From: Bacillus sp. 491mf
GTDB lineage: Bacteria; Bacillota; Bacilli; Bacillales; Bacillaceae_G
Length of the DNA stretch: 64,000 nt
Direction: 5' to 3'
NCBI RefSeq assembly: GCF_900112415.1
Contig: NZ_FOLV01000017.1
Span: forward strand, 1 to 64,000
Below are positions 42,863 to 52,120 of this stretch, piece by piece. Under the pieces are notes generated by a model. That model saw only the letters and a list, made by a program, of their open reading frames with translations, had not been told where the DNA came from and did not search any database. Each line of letters begins with the position of its first letter. Positions within the stretch are counted from its first letter, which is position 1. Position numbers and translations under genes: made by a program.

Positions 42863-42972
42863 TTTATCCCGCTATTCGTGGACAGTAAGACCCCCACCTC
42901 AAAATTCCGAGAAAATCGAAGAAGATAGGTGGGGGATGAAGAAAACCCCCACTGATTAAAGTTTCACTTTAT
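42863..42972. repeat. bcr1-like repeat, short form, inserted at a stop codon
   Basis: Flanked by TTTAT at 42863-42867 and 42968-42972. It has the right-hand (ATCCCGC...GACCCCCACCTC), middle (AGATAGGTGGGGGATGA) and left-hand (CCCCCACTGATTAAAGTTTCAC) blocks of the 40344 copy in reverse, but lacks the AATCGGGC/ACGGGCA section. Its right flank supplies the TAA of the DUF523 gene. Confidence 0.78.
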
Positions 42973-43421
42973 TCTTTTGTAAAATCCTCCTCGGAAATCA
43001 CTGTAAACCCATGTCGTCTAAATAATGCAGTCGTAACGCCGTAACCATTTTGTTTTTGCCCATTAAAATCCCCAGTGTAAATAATAGAACTTCCGCATGA
43101 CGGACTGTGTTCTTTCAAAATAATATATTCAGGATTTAAGTCTTTTATTTGATTCAATGCTTTATAAGCACCTGCAATAAAGATGTCTGTTACATCATTT
43201 CCGTCTCGGTCTATTACCTTTGCAGTTCCGTCCAAGACATCGTCTCCGTTTCCGCTGATAATTTCAGCAGGTGTACGAGGCGTTGGTAATCCGCCTAACA
43301 CTTCCGGACAAATAAGAATTGTTTCTTCTTTTTCGAGTAGTTCCCCAATCTTTGCGACGAGATTATCGTTTCCGTCATAGCGGCACGCAACGCCAGCTAA
43401 ACATGCACTAATTACGATCAT
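42969..43421 (-). CDS. DUF523 family protein
   Basis: A 150-residue protein with the family beginning VISACLAGVACRYDG and the blocks LICPEVLGGLPTPRTPAEI and LKEHSPSCGSSIIYTGDF. Conserved cysteines suggest a metal or Fe-S site. It is related to 2-thiouracil desulfurase-type proteins, but the role in Bacillus is unknown. GAGGTGA precedes the ATG. The stop TAA lies within the TTTAT flank of a bcr1-like element. Confidence 0.85.
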   Translation of the reverse strand: MIVISACLAGVACRYDGNDNLVAKIGELLEKEETILICPEVLGGLPTPRTPAEIISGNGDDVLDGTAKVIDRDGNDVTDIFIAGAYKALNQIKDLNPEYIILKEHSPSCGSSIIYTGDFNGQKQNGYGVTTALFRRHGFTVISEEDFTKE

Positions 43422-43519
43422 TTTTTCACCTCAGTTTGATAAATTTTATTTTAATCATACAACAAAATCTTCCGCCACTTTTATGTTTTTACTCTTATTT
43501 ATACATGGGGGCGATAAAT

Positions 43520-44410
43520 ATGAGTAAATTGTATTCATTAATGAAGCAACATAGTGAATTCCAAAATAAAGAAGAGTTTAATACATATCAAGAGCAGATT
43601 TTGATGCAGTATCAAACTGAGATTAACAAAACGGATTTCCTTGTCATTCGTTTGTTAGGGAGATATGCGGTGAATGAAAAACAAAAAACAGTTGGCGTTG
43701 CATGTCCGTTAATGGAAACAATCGCGGTGAAAATAGAAAAAAGTATTCGAACTGTGCGCCGCTCTGTTGCGAAGCTTGAACAACTTGAGATTATTAAGCG
43801 TGTGTTTACGAAAGAAAGACATAAGCGCGGCGGATATAGTGCGAATTTGTATGTGTTTTGTAAACAGGCTGTTGACCGCATGAGTGACCGCATGCAAATG
43901 ACCGCATGTGAAAATGGCGAAAGTGCAGAAGACTGTAAGGAGGAGCGCTTGAATGAGGAGACGGAAACTAGTGTTTATGAAAACAATTTCAAAATACAAC
44001 AGAAAACAAAAACGTATAACATGGATGCGACGTATTGTCGTCATGATATACCACAGCAATTTATAAATGCAATTGCACCGATGTCGCAAAATCCACAAAC
44101 AATTAATTTTGCTTGGAGTAAAGTGGAACTCGCTTACAAAAAGAGTGGTTTGTACGAGGTAGGGCTGTTATGGGAGCAACTGATGATTCATGATGATATA
44201 CAAGTGCAAATCATGCGGCGGACAAAAAGTGTTGTTAGGGCGTATAAGTGTGGTGAAATTCGCAAAGATTTTGGAGCGCTTTTATATAGTACGATGCAGG
44301 CGTTATTTCTAGATGTTGCACTAGATTGGGGGGCGGCAGCAAGGAGGAATAGCGGGATTGTTTTATATAATCCATTTGAAAGTGAAAAAAGAAAAGAGTT
44401 ATGCGTCTGA
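43520..44410 (+). CDS. Hypothetical protein with winged-helix domain
   Basis: A 296-residue protein. Residues 40-125 hold a helix-turn-helix (ETIAVKIEKSIRTVRRSVAKLEQLEIIKRVFTKERHKRGGYSANLYVF), similar to replication-initiator or DnaD-like wHTH domains. The C-terminal half is helical and unknown. The ATG at 43520 follows GGGGGCG; the 28 upstream codons are unsupported. It is divergent from DUF523 and convergent with an MFS gene. It may be a DNA-binding regulator or plasmid/phage-derived protein. Confidence 0.65.
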   Translation: MSKLYSLMKQHSEFQNKEEFNTYQEQILMQYQTEINKTDFLVIRLLGRYAVNEKQKTVGVACPLMETIAVKIEKSIRTVRRSVAKLEQLEIIKRVFTKERHKRGGYSANLYVFCKQAVDRMSDRMQMTACENGESAEDCKEERLNEETETSVYENNFKIQQKTKTYNMDATYCRHDIPQQFINAIAPMSQNPQTINFAWSKVELAYKKSGLYEVGLLWEQLMIHDDIQVQIMRRTKSVVRAYKCGEIRKDFGALLYSTMQALFLDVALDWGAAARRNSGIVLYNPFESEKRKELCV

Positions 44411-44420
44411 GGCATAACTC
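44396..44420 (+). terminator. Convergent hairpin between HTH gene and MFS gene
   Basis: GAGTTATGC/GCATAACTC forms a 9-bp stem that includes the stop codon of the HTH gene in its loop. The T tail is short. Confidence 0.6.
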
Positions 44421-44426
44421 CTACTT

Positions 44427-45677
44427 TTAATCAAATTTCCGTACAACTGGAACGCGAATTGCGATAAAGAGTACAAAGACAATGACCGCAATAGCGCCGC
44501 TTTTCATCACTGTAACAATCGGTATTCCGGCTGCTAAGGCAAGTGATGTAACTGCATAAGAAATCGGGATAAAGCCCATTGACGATAGCATGAGTAAGCT
44601 CATTACGCGGCCCATCATTTCTTCTTTTACAGTCGATTGAATCATAGCCATTAACGGCACAATTGCCATTGCGATTGTAATGCCGTAAAAGCAGCCGGAA
44701 AGAAGCGCTTGCCAAAGTGTTGTACTGAAATTAATAGACAAGAAGAAAACACCTGACAATAGCATCATAATAATGCAAAATAACCCGCGGCGGCGATTAA
44801 TATTTCGCAGTCCAACGATAACAGCGCCAATGGCCATCCCGCCGCCAACTGCTGCTTCTAAATAACTAAATTGCAAAGAGTCACCGTGCAGTACATTTTT
44901 AATAAACAGCGGAAATCCAACTTGCATTGGCCCAATCAAAAATAAGTTTAAAAAGGCGCTGCAAATAAGAAACGTTGATAAAAACGATGATTCTTTCACA
45001 TAAAGAATGCCTTCTTTAATAGAAGTGAACATGCTTTTATTTTCATTCTTTTCTTCTTGTCCTACATTTGAATGGACTTTTTGAATTAGTATGGCAGCGA
45101 TAATTAATAATAGAATGGTTACTGTAAAGATTGTCTCGTAATTACTAAATTTAATCAGTATCCCGCCAAAGACGGGGCCGAAGATAACTGATGCTTGGTT
45201 TGTCATTTGTGTAAGTGAATTTGCTTGTGTAAGACGCTGCTTCGCTACGAGCTCAGGTAAGATAGAACCATCAGCGGACCAGAAAAAGGCATCAGCTAAG
45301 CCGAAGAAAAGTGCAAATAAAGCAAATGTGTATAGTGTGACGTGACCGACAATAAACCAAATGAGAATGATCGCAACAAGAAATGCCCGAATAATATTAG
45401 AATAAAACATAATATTTTTTTTCGGAAATTTGTCTGCGACAGCTCCGCCGATAATCATGAAGATGAGGCGTGGAACACTAAGAGCGACAAAAACAACGCC
45501 AAGTGATGCTTCTAAATTTAACGTTTTTGCTATGTACCACGTTTGAGAAAACGTAAAAAATGCTAAGGCAAAGCTTGAAAATAGAGTAGCTGCCCAAAGA
45601 AATAGGAAGTTTGTATTTTTTAATAAAGGTACTTCCGTTTCTTCTAAGGCGGGTTTACTTTTCTGTAATTCCTCCAT
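44427..45677 (-). CDS. MFS transporter, DHA3 type
   Basis: A 416-residue transporter with 12 predicted membrane helices, of the MFS_3/DHA3 (macrolide-efflux-like) group. The conserved loop is GGAVADKFPKKNIMFYSN; NSLTQMTNQASVIFGPVFGG is also characteristic. Related proteins export macrolides or other lipophilic drugs, but the substrate is not known. AAAGGGA precedes the ATG. It is convergent with the HTH protein. Confidence 0.87.
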   Translation of the reverse strand: MEELQKSKPALEETEVPLLKNTNFLFLWAATLFSSFALAFFTFSQTWYIAKTLNLEASLGVVFVALSVPRLIFMIIGGAVADKFPKKNIMFYSNIIRAFLVAIILIWFIVGHVTLYTFALFALFFGLADAFFWSADGSILPELVAKQRLTQANSLTQMTNQASVIFGPVFGGILIKFSNYETIFTVTILLLIIAAILIQKVHSNVGQEEKNENKSMFTSIKEGILYVKESSFLSTFLICSAFLNLFLIGPMQVGFPLFIKNVLHGDSLQFSYLEAAVGGGMAIGAVIVGLRNINRRRGLFCIIMMLLSGVFFLSINFSTTLWQALLSGCFYGITIAMAIVPLMAMIQSTVKEEMMGRVMSLLMLSSMGFIPISYAVTSLALAAGIPIVTVMKSGAIAVIVFVLFIAIRVPVVRKFD

Positions 45678-45802
45678 ATGAATCCCTTTCTGTCATATGT
45701 CTTTTTATCTTTGTTAACAGTTTCGAATCTTTCTATACAGATACTTTTTTATTGTATTCAAAAAATCGGGATTTGCCCAGCGGATTTTTTAGCTGAAAAA
45801 GG

Positions 45803-45843
45803 AAAAACCACCAAATGTCTCTTAGGGGAGGTATTGGGTGGTT
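45803..45843 (-). terminator. Terminator of the DUF4870-like gene
   Basis: ACCACCCAAT pairs with ATTTGGTGGT, followed on the minus strand by TTTTTCC. Confidence 0.75.
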
Positions 45844-45849
45844 GTATTT

Positions 45850-46167
45850 TTATCCTTTAATAACTTGAATTCCTTTTACCATATTCCAAATAAAGTAGTA
45901 TAGGCTAATTAGGGCACAAATACATGCCACAATTACTGAGCCAATCGCAAGTGTCTCATCTGGTTGATTAAAACCAACACCCAGAACTCCTAATACTGCA
46001 AGTCCTATCAAGATTGCAATGCTTGGAAGAATATGTGTCCATAGAGCGCGTTTAGCATGACCTCTTGTTTCATAATCGCCTACAATCCAAACGATTACCG
46101 GGAACAAGATAGGGGCAAAAAGAACACTAAAGTAAGAAAGCGCAGATAATATTTTATTTCCATTCAT
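45850..46167 (-). CDS. DUF4870-like membrane protein
   Basis: A 105-residue protein with three hydrophobic segments and the pattern LSALSYFSVLFAPILFPVIVWIVGDYETRGHAKRALWTHILPSI, typical of DUF4870/Tic20-like small membrane proteins. GAGGTGATAT lies directly before the ATG at 46167; an in-frame GTG nine bases upstream overlaps that site. Role unknown. Confidence 0.8.
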   Translation of the reverse strand: MNGNKILSALSYFSVLFAPILFPVIVWIVGDYETRGHAKRALWTHILPSIAILIGLAVLGVLGVGFNQPDETLAIGSVIVACICALISLYYFIWNMVKGIQVIKG

Positions 46168-46235
46168 ATATATCACCTCATAAAGTTGTGTTTGCTTGTT
46201 GTTTATATGCTTATTATGTAGGAGAACTTGTTGGC

Positions 46236-46292
46236 TTACTATCGCCTAATCTTACAGAAACATAACAGTTTTGTAAGATTAGGCGATAGTAA
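46236..46292. repeat. Perfect 21-bp inverted repeat
   Basis: Arms 46236-46256 and 46272-46292 (beginning TTACTATCGCCTAATC) are perfect complements around a 15-base loop. No T run follows either side, so it is not a standard terminator. It lies between the DUF4870-like gene and the terminator of the GyrI-like gene. Confidence 0.75.
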
Positions 46293-46309
46293 TGTAAGGT
46301 TTAAAACGA

Positions 46310-46350
46310 ATGCACAAAAAGACACAGCCGCCGCTGTGTCTTTTTGTGCA
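46310..46350 (-). terminator. Hairpin terminator of the GyrI-like gene
   Basis: A 19-bp stem, ATGCACAAAAAGACACAGC and its complement around a CGCC loop, directly abuts the stop codon. T-rich sequence lies within the stem. Confidence 0.75.
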
Positions 46351-46827
46351 TTAAGATAGTGCAATGTAAATATCAACTTGAGCATCGTTTGGATCGAAAG
46401 CTCGTTCGTCATACAGTTCGAAGTCTGCTGTAAAGGCGCGGTTATTTTCTTTTGACCAGTCCCAAATGTCTTGCCATGTTTCTGCGATGATTTCGGATAG
46501 TGGTCCTCGGCGCGTTGTAAATACGGCGTACGTAGCAGCTGGGATTGTGAATGATGTCATGTTTTCTGGTGTATCAATGACAGTAGAAACAGGAACAGCA
46601 ATTGTATACGTATAGCGACCTGTTTCATCAGATTCATAGTTGGAATATAGTGCAAGTGTTTCTGTTTGTGTAGCTTTGTTTGGAATTTGATTAGTGATTT
46701 GTTCTTGGAAGTATCGATTCCATAGGTGAGGGATGTTTCCAGCACTGGACATTTCCAGTTCGTTGTTTGTAGTAATAGAAATCCCGGTGGCTTGAAAAGC
46801 TTCTTTTTTTATAAGTGTAGGTTGCAT
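46351..46827 (-). CDS. GyrI-like/AraC-effector-binding domain protein
   Basis: A 158-residue protein of the SOUL/GyrI-like small-molecule-binding superfamily: two repeats of the fold, with TYTIAVPVSTVIDTPENMTSFTIPAATYAVFTTRRGPLSEI as the characteristic central part and AQVDIYIAL at the end. There is no DNA-binding domain. Such stand-alone proteins bind or hydrolyse hydrophobic compounds. GAGAGGATGATATAATA precedes the ATG at 46827. Confidence 0.83.
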   Translation of the reverse strand: MQPTLIKKEAFQATGISITTNNELEMSSAGNIPHLWNRYFQEQITNQIPNKATQTETLALYSNYESDETGRYTYTIAVPVSTVIDTPENMTSFTIPAATYAVFTTRRGPLSEIIAETWQDIWDWSKENNRAFTADFELYDERAFDPNDAQVDIYIALS

Positions 46828-46904
46828 TATTATATCATCCTCTCTTTTTTTCGTTGGGAACAAACGTTCTTATCGATTGTACCATAATTATACAGTGGGA
46901 GGGT

Positions 46905-47035
46905 AGTCGATTGTGTGTCGAACATCGTCGAGTGGTCTTTAAATTGTGTCGAAGCGCCGATAAACGTTCCAATTCCGTCGATATATCGTAAAAAGCGCCG
47001 ATAAATGCCTCAATTCCGCCAATATATTGTTGGGC
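46905..47035. repeat. Dispersed repeat, copy 2, with a tandem 42-base unit
   Basis: 46905-46990 is the reverse of the repeat at 345-405. It continues into two tandem units of about 42 bases (GAAGCGCCGATAAACGTTCCAATTCCGTCGATATAT and AAAGCGCCGATAAATGCCTCAATTCCGCCAATATAT). Frames across it are not supported as genes. Confidence 0.55.
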
Positions 47036-47040
47036 GCATA

Positions 47041-47088
47041 AAAAAGAGACTGATTCCAAATGTACATCTTTGGAATCAGTCTCTTTTT
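47041..47088 (-). terminator. yumC terminator
   Basis: A 20-bp stem (AAAAAGAGACTGATTCCAAA with its complement), eight-base loop. It abuts the yumC stop and ends in T on the minus strand. Confidence 0.92.
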
Positions 47089-47089
47089 A

Positions 47090-48079
47090 TTAAAACATGC
47101 TAGAACTATGCATTGGTTGCAGCTTTGCATTTGGATCGAAGTATGCTTTTGCGTTGTTTACTGCTGTTGGTGCTTCGCCAAATCCGCATGCGATTAGTTT
47201 TACTTTCCCCTCGTATGTGCAAATGTCACCAGCTGCGTAAATACCAGGGATGTTTGTTTCCATTTTGGAGTTTACAACGATGCTGTTCTTTTGGATATCT
47301 AATCCCCAGTCTTTAATTGGACCGAGAGAAGAGACGAATCCATAGTTAACGATGACATCATCAACATCAATGATAAATTTCTCTTCTGTTTTCACATGTT
47401 GTAGGACAACTTGTTCAATTTTCTTCTCACCGATCAGCTCAACTGGAACGTATGGTGTTTTTACTTGTGCGCGTGAGTTCATTAACGTTTCGACGCTATG
47501 CTCATGTGCGCGGAATTTATCACGGCGGTGAACGATTGTTACTTCTTCTGCGATTGGTTCTAACATCATTGTCCAGTCCACTGCAGAATCTCCGCCACCA
47601 AAGACGATAACGCGTTTGCCGGCAAATTTGTTCATATCATCAACGAAATAGTGTAAGTTTGTTTTTTCGAATTTTTCTGTACCTTCTAATTCTAAACGAC
47701 GTGGCTGGAACGCACCATTTCCAGCTGTAATGATAACGGATTTAGAATAGTGTGTTTCTTTATTTGTTACAAGTTTGAACACGCCATCTTCTTGTTTTTC
47801 TAATGTTTGAACAGCCTCTTCTAAGCAAATGGTTGGTTCGAACTTTTTCATTTGTTCTTTTAAATTGTTAATCAGTTCTTGTGCACGAATTTTCGGAAAA
47901 CCTGCGATATCATATATGTACTTTTCAGGATATAATGCGGATAATTGACCGCCGAGTTGTGGCAAGCTTTCAATAATTTTTACGCTTGCTTGTCTCATAC
48001 CGCCATAAAAAGCTGTGAATAATCCAGTTGGGCCTCCACCAATAATAGTGATGTCGTATACCTTTTGATTTTCTGTCAC
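47090..48079 (-). CDS. yumC: Ferredoxin/flavodoxin-NADP+ reductase, YumC type
   Basis: A 329-residue thioredoxin-reductase-like flavoprotein without the CxxC. FAD site [37 protein letters not shown] site [13 protein letters not shown] with the HRRDKFR phosphate clamp, and C-terminal [26 protein letters not shown]. This is the essential YumC type that reduces ferredoxin or flavodoxin. It is divergent from ndh with a long intergenic region. Confidence 0.95.
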   Translation of the reverse strand: MTENQKVYDITIIGGGPTGLFTAFYGGMRQASVKIIESLPQLGGQLSALYPEKYIYDIAGFPKIRAQELINNLKEQMKKFEPTICLEEAVQTLEKQEDGVFKLVTNKETHYSKSVIITAGNGAFQPRRLELEGTEKFEKTNLHYFVDDMNKFAGKRVIVFGGGDSAVDWTMMLEPIAEEVTIVHRRDKFRAHEHSVETLMNSRAQVKTPYVPVELIGEKKIEQVVLQHVKTEEKFIIDVDDVIVNYGFVSSLGPIKDWGLDIQKNSIVVNSKMETNIPGIYAAGDICTYEGKVKLIACGFGEAPTAVNNAKAYFDPNAKLQPMHSSSMF

Positions 48080-48506
48080 TGTTTACTCCCCCTATAATTA
48101 GGAAATTTTTCGTGCGTATCCTATATACACTCGTATGTATGTTATACGAAACTTCCATGAGCGGAGTGCAAGCGCACTCAAGACAAATAATATCATATTT
48201 TATGAAAAAATACTGTAGAAACGACTGAATTGTGTATGCACTTCGTATAGATTTATTATATAGAAGAAACTCGCCAATAAGTAAGGATGTAATGTTTGGT
48301 AATTATGTGTATTTTTGTTGGTATTTCAGTATATATACGGCATAAGAGAAAGTGAAGGAATCCAGTAAGAAGCTGTATTTGCTTCGCAAATAAGCAAATG
48401 TCGAAAACTTAAAAAGACCATGTTATTTTAAAATATCGATAATTCTACAAGTGCTTGAAAAGTAAAGAGAAAACGACTAATATAGGAAAGTAAATGTGGT
48501 AATTTT
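48080..48506. other. Long intergenic region between yumC and ndh
   Basis: No coding frame is convincing. A small GAGTGC/GCACTC hairpin lies near 48156-48171. The region must hold the divergent promoters; the ndh side has a Rex-like site annotated separately. Confidence 0.5.
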
Positions 48507-48524
48507 TTGTGACAAATTTCGTAA
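48507..48524. promoter_or_regulatory. Candidate Rex-binding site upstream of ndh
   Basis: TTGTGACAAATTTCGTAA matches 15 of 18 positions of the Rex consensus TTGTGAAAWWWTTCACAA. It lies just upstream of a possible promoter, TTGAAC (48531-48536) with AAGAAT 17 bases on. In B. subtilis Rex represses ndh (yumB) when NADH is high. Confidence 0.5.
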
Positions 48525-48651
48525 CATTTTTTGAACTTGTTATTGATTTTGTTAAGAATGTGAAAAAATCTACATTCTTAGCAGTTAATTTGTTTTAGCA
48601 CTATTTTTATTATTTTTAAATATCTATATAAAGAAGAGGGGTGTGATTAGG

Positions 48652-49860
48652 TTGAAGAAGCCAAAAATCGTAGTTTTAGGCGCAGGTTATGGCGGAATGA
48701 TTACTACTGTTCGTCTGCAAAAAACATTATCTGTAAGTGAAGCTGAAATCACATTAGTAAATAACAACAGCTATCATTATCAAGCAACTTGGTTACATGA
48801 AAGTGCAGCTGGTACGTTGCATCATGATAAGGTTCGTTTAGACATTAAGGATGTAATCGACACAAACAAAGTAAACTTCGTGCAAGACACAGTTGTAGAA
48901 ATTAAAGCAGCTGAAAAGCGCATTATCTTAAAAAATGGCGAGCTAGAGTATGATTACTTAGTAATCGGTCTTGGTTTCGAGTCTGAAACGTTTGGAATTA
49001 AAGGATTAAAAGAGCATGCATTCTCTATCGCTAACATTAATGCAACTCGTCAAATTCGTGATCATATGGAGTACATGTTCTCTTTATATGCTTCAGAAAA
49101 ACGCGATGAGTTAGTTACAATCATTGTCGGCGGTGCTGGATTTACAGGTATCGAGTATGTAGGTGAGCTTGCGAACCGTATTCCTGAGCTTTGCAAAGAG
49201 TATGATGTTCCACGCGAAAAAGCGCGTATTATCTGTGTTGAGGCTGCTCCAACAGCACTTCCAGGTTTCGATCCAGAGCTAGTTGAGTACGCTGTAAAAC
49301 AATTAGAGAAAAAAGGTGTAGAATTCCGCATCGGTACAGCAATTAAAGAAGCAACTGAAGAAGGTATTATTGTTGCAAACGGCGACGATGTAGAATTATT
49401 GAAATCTGCAACTGTAGTTTGGGCTGCAGGTGTTCGCGGTAACGGTATTGTAGAAGAGTCTGGTTTTGAAGCAATGCGCGGCCGTGTAAAAGTGGATGAG
49501 TACATGCACGCTCCAGGTCATGAAGAAGTATTCATGGTTGGTGATGCAGCGTTAATTATTAACGAAGAAATTAATCGTCCATATCCACCGACAGCACAAA
49601 TCGCAATTCAACAAGGTTACAACATTGCACATAACTTAGCTGTTCTTGTTCGCGGTAAAGGCGAAACGCAGAAGTTTGTATTCGATAACAAAGGTTCTGT
49701 ATGTTCACTAGGTCATGATGATGCAATGGGCGTTGTAATGGGCAAAAAATTAACTGGTTGGAAAGCTTCATTCATGAAGAAAGTAATCGATAACCGTTAC
49801 TTGTTCATGCTTGGCGGACCTTTATTAGTTCTGAAAAAAGGTAAATTAAAACTATTTTAA
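48652..49860 (+). CDS. ndh: Type II NADH dehydrogenase
   Basis: A 402-residue NDH-2: FAD site [14 protein letters not shown] site [18 protein letters not shown], and a quinone-site/membrane-binding C-terminus ([19 protein letters not shown]...[10 protein letters not shown]). It passes electrons from NADH to menaquinone without pumping protons. TTG 48652 is taken as start, ten bases after AGAGGGG; GTG 48643 is too close. It corresponds to B. subtilis yumB. A strong terminator follows. Confidence 0.93.
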   Translation: MKKPKIVVLGAGYGGMITTVRLQKTLSVSEAEITLVNNNSYHYQATWLHESAAGTLHHDKVRLDIKDVIDTNKVNFVQDTVVEIKAAEKRIILKNGELEYDYLVIGLGFESETFGIKGLKEHAFSIANINATRQIRDHMEYMFSLYASEKRDELVTIIVGGAGFTGIEYVGELANRIPELCKEYDVPREKARIICVEAAPTALPGFDPELVEYAVKQLEKKGVEFRIGTAIKEATEEGIIVANGDDVELLKSATVVWAAGVRGNGIVEESGFEAMRGRVKVDEYMHAPGHEEVFMVGDAALIINEEINRPYPPTAQIAIQQGYNIAHNLAVLVRGKGETQKFVFDNKGSVCSLGHDDAMGVVMGKKLTGWKASFMKKVIDNRYLFMLGGPLLVLKKGKLKLF

Positions 49861-49870
49861 TTTATAATTC

Positions 49871-49907
49871 AAAACAGAAATGGCTATCATAGCTATTTCT
49901 GTTTTTT
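49871..49907 (+). terminator. ndh terminator
   Basis: AAAACAGAAATGGCTAT pairs with ATAGCTATTTCTGTTTT, then TT. Confidence 0.9.
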
Positions 49908-50047
49908 ATTTTTGATTTTACTGAATATTTGGATGTTTGTAAAGTTCTTTTTACAAAGGGGGTCTCATTCTCCTTTTGGAATCTTTATAGTATAATGAAA
50001 GAAAAGAATGAATATTCTGTTCGTTTGTCCGGAAGGGGTTTCTAGTA

Positions 50048-50545
50048 ATGAGTAAACGTGGAAAGGTGTGGTTAGCTGTAAGTGGCCTTGTCATAACATC
50101 AGATGGAAGATGGCTTGTCGTTAAGAAGACATATGGCGGATTAAAAGGAAAATGGTCATTGCCTGCTGGTTTTGTTAATGAAGGCGAAACGGTCGATCAA
50201 GCAGTGCAACGCGAGGTGTTAGAAGAAACGGGAGTTGCTACGAGTGTAAAAGGAATCATGGGTGTTCGATCGGGTGTCATACAGGGTGAGATTAGTGATA
50301 ATATGATTATTTTTCTTTTAGAGCCAAAAGGAGAAGACATTGTCATTCAAGAGCGAGAATTGTCTGAAGGAGCATTTTTGTTTCCAGAAGATATCATTCA
50401 TGATGAAAATGCTTCTGTGTTAATAAAATATTTATTAGAAGCGATGCCAGCTCCGCTATTACAAATGGACGGGATGTTAAATCCAGGGGAACAGTTTGGT
50501 TATACAGCATATAACGTTTTTGTTGGAGATACAGAAAATAAGTAA
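50048..50545 (+). CDS. Nudix hydrolase
   Basis: A 165-residue protein with a full Nudix box: GFVNEGETVDQAVQREVLEETGV (Gx5Ex7REVxEExGx). It hydrolyses a nucleoside diphosphate linked to another group; the specific substrate is unknown. CCGGAAGGGG precedes the ATG. yuiB starts 16 bases after the stop, so they may be co-transcribed. Confidence 0.9.
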   Translation: MSKRGKVWLAVSGLVITSDGRWLVVKKTYGGLKGKWSLPAGFVNEGETVDQAVQREVLEETGVATSVKGIMGVRSGVIQGEISDNMIIFLLEPKGEDIVIQERELSEGAFLFPEDIIHDENASVLIKYLLEAMPAPLLQMDGMLNPGEQFGYTAYNVFVGDTENK

Positions 50546-50560
50546 GAAGGGATGGAAATA

Positions 50561-50878
50561 ATGAGCATACCTGTTTTGTTAATTTCTATGATGTTATTCT
50601 TAGTTTTATTTTTTGGAATTGGTTTTTTATTAAATATGATTTTACGGGCAACATGGGTGATGCTTGTTGTATATCCGCTTATTTGTGTATTTATTATTGA
50701 TAAAGTTGATTTCTTAGATTATTTTGTAAAGCCGAAAGAAGCATTTTCTTCATTAGGAACAAGTTTTCTTCATCTTGGACAAGCTGACATTTTCATTTTA
50801 TCAACGGGTTTAGTTGGTGCTGCTCTGTCTGGTATTGTAATTAAATCATTGCGGCAACGTGGATATCAAATGTTTTGA
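50561..50878 (+). CDS. yuiB: YuiB-like membrane protein
   Basis: A 105-residue protein with three hydrophobic segments, the same length as B. subtilis YuiB and lying in the same neighbourhood (yumB, yuiB, yuiC, pepA/yuiE). The ATG at 50561 is nine bases after AAGG; the ATG at 50552 overlaps it. Function unknown. Confidence 0.8.
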   Translation: MSIPVLLISMMLFLVLFFGIGFLLNMILRATWVMLVVYPLICVFIIDKVDFLDYFVKPKEAFSSLGTSFLHLGQADIFILSTGLVGAALSGIVIKSLRQRGYQMF

Positions 50879-50963
50879 AGTTCCTTTCTGAGGAGCTTTT
50901 TTTCATGAATATTTTCTTCATCGGTTGGGGCACAATAACGATGAAGGAGTGTGGAAAATAAAA

Positions 50964-51590
50964 ATGATAAAACGATATAGCATTCGGATAATGATGGTTT
51001 GTTTATTTGTATTTGCATTGTGTGTAACTTGGCAAGCTATGTCAGGAATCTCTCTTTCTGAAATGATTCATATGTATAAGAAAAATGAAGTGAAAGTAGT
51101 ACACGCAGCTGAACAAAATAAGCAGGCGATTCCAAGTACCGAAGTTATTCGTGCTTTAGAGAATGCAAAAGATTGGTCAAAGTATCGCCAGATGGAAGTT
51201 ACGGCAACAGGATATACGGCTGGTATGGAGTCAACAGGAAAAACAAAAGGACATCCTGGGTACGGGATTACATATTCCGGTGTGAAAGTAAAGCGGGATA
51301 TATATTCAACAATAGCAGCTGACCTTCGCGTATTTCCGATTGGGACAATCTTATTCATACCTGGATATGGATACGGGGTTGTGGCGGATAAAGGCGGTGC
51401 AATTAAAGGGAATCGTCTTGATTTATATTATGAAACCGTGCGAGATGTATACGATCAATGGGGAAAGAAAAAATTGAATGTTTACGTTGTAAAAACGGGA
51501 AATGGCAAACTTACTGAACAAGATTTAGTACTTTTAAATGAAGACGAAACAATGCAAGTGTTTCGCGCACAATATTTAAAACAACAGTAG
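50964..51590 (+). CDS. yuiC: YuiC-like 3D-domain protein
   Basis: A 208-residue secreted protein: N-terminal membrane segment (residues 7-27), a linker, then a 3D (double-psi beta-barrel) domain with [45 protein letters not shown]. The conserved aspartates that name the domain are visible. Such proteins (YuiC, YocH, RpfB-like) are stationary-phase lytic transglycosylases. AAGGAG precedes the ATG at 50964. A terminator overlaps the stop codon. Confidence 0.88.
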   Translation: MIKRYSIRIMMVCLFVFALCVTWQAMSGISLSEMIHMYKKNEVKVVHAAEQNKQAIPSTEVIRALENAKDWSKYRQMEVTATGYTAGMESTGKTKGHPGYGITYSGVKVKRDIYSTIAADLRVFPIGTILFIPGYGYGVVADKGGAIKGNRLDLYYETVRDVYDQWGKKKLNVYVVKTGNGKLTEQDLVLLNEDETMQVFRAQYLKQQ

Positions 51591-51621
51591 TCTAGACGCT
51601 TGTGGCGCTAGACTATTTTTT
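51588..51621 (+). terminator. yuiC terminator overlapping the stop codon
   Basis: TAGTCTAG(A)CGC pairs with GCGCTAGACTA, then T6. The yuiC stop TAG begins the stem. Confidence 0.85.
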
Positions 51622-51677
51622 GTTAGTTATTATAAAGTGAAATGGAGAAGAAAAAGCGCAGTAAGGGGAGAGAAGTC

Positions 51678-52058
51678 ATGGAAGATTATCCTTTAGCGTA
51701 TTATGAGTTTTTTATAAAGTATAACGAAGGCGATTATTATACGTGTCATGATTTATTAGAAGAAATGTGGCTTGAAGACCGAGAGAATTTGTTTTTAAAA
51801 GGTTTATTACAAATGACAGTCGCACAGTATCATTATAGCTACGGGAATATAAAGGGCGCACGAATGATGATGGAAGTAGCTGAAATGTATTTAACTCCGT
51901 ATTGCAAGGTTTATTGGGATTTAAATGTTGAAAAAGTTGTACAATTCATTCAAACGTGTCGTAGAATGTTACCGAAAGAGATCGATCAAATTCCATATGA
52001 GCAAATTCAGGATTTGCCCAAATTCCCGCCATTTAATTTATATATGGAAGAAGTTTGA
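51678..52058 (+). CDS. DUF309 family protein
   Basis: A 126-residue helical protein with the DUF309 pattern: YYEFFIKYNEGDYYTCHDLLEEMWLED and FLKGLLQMTVAQYHYSYGN. The function is unknown. AAGGGGAGAGAAGTC precedes the ATG at 51678, which is preferred to an ATG 12 codons upstream. pepA follows after 62 bases. Confidence 0.85.
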   Translation: MEDYPLAYYEFFIKYNEGDYYTCHDLLEEMWLEDRENLFLKGLLQMTVAQYHYSYGNIKGARMMMEVAEMYLTPYCKVYWDLNVEKVVQFIQTCRRMLPKEIDQIPYEQIQDLPKFPPFNLYMEEV

Positions 52059-52120
52059 ATTGTCGCATTTTCCTGAAAACAAGAGTATAATAGGACATAG
52101 AAAAAACAGGGGGTGCTGAT

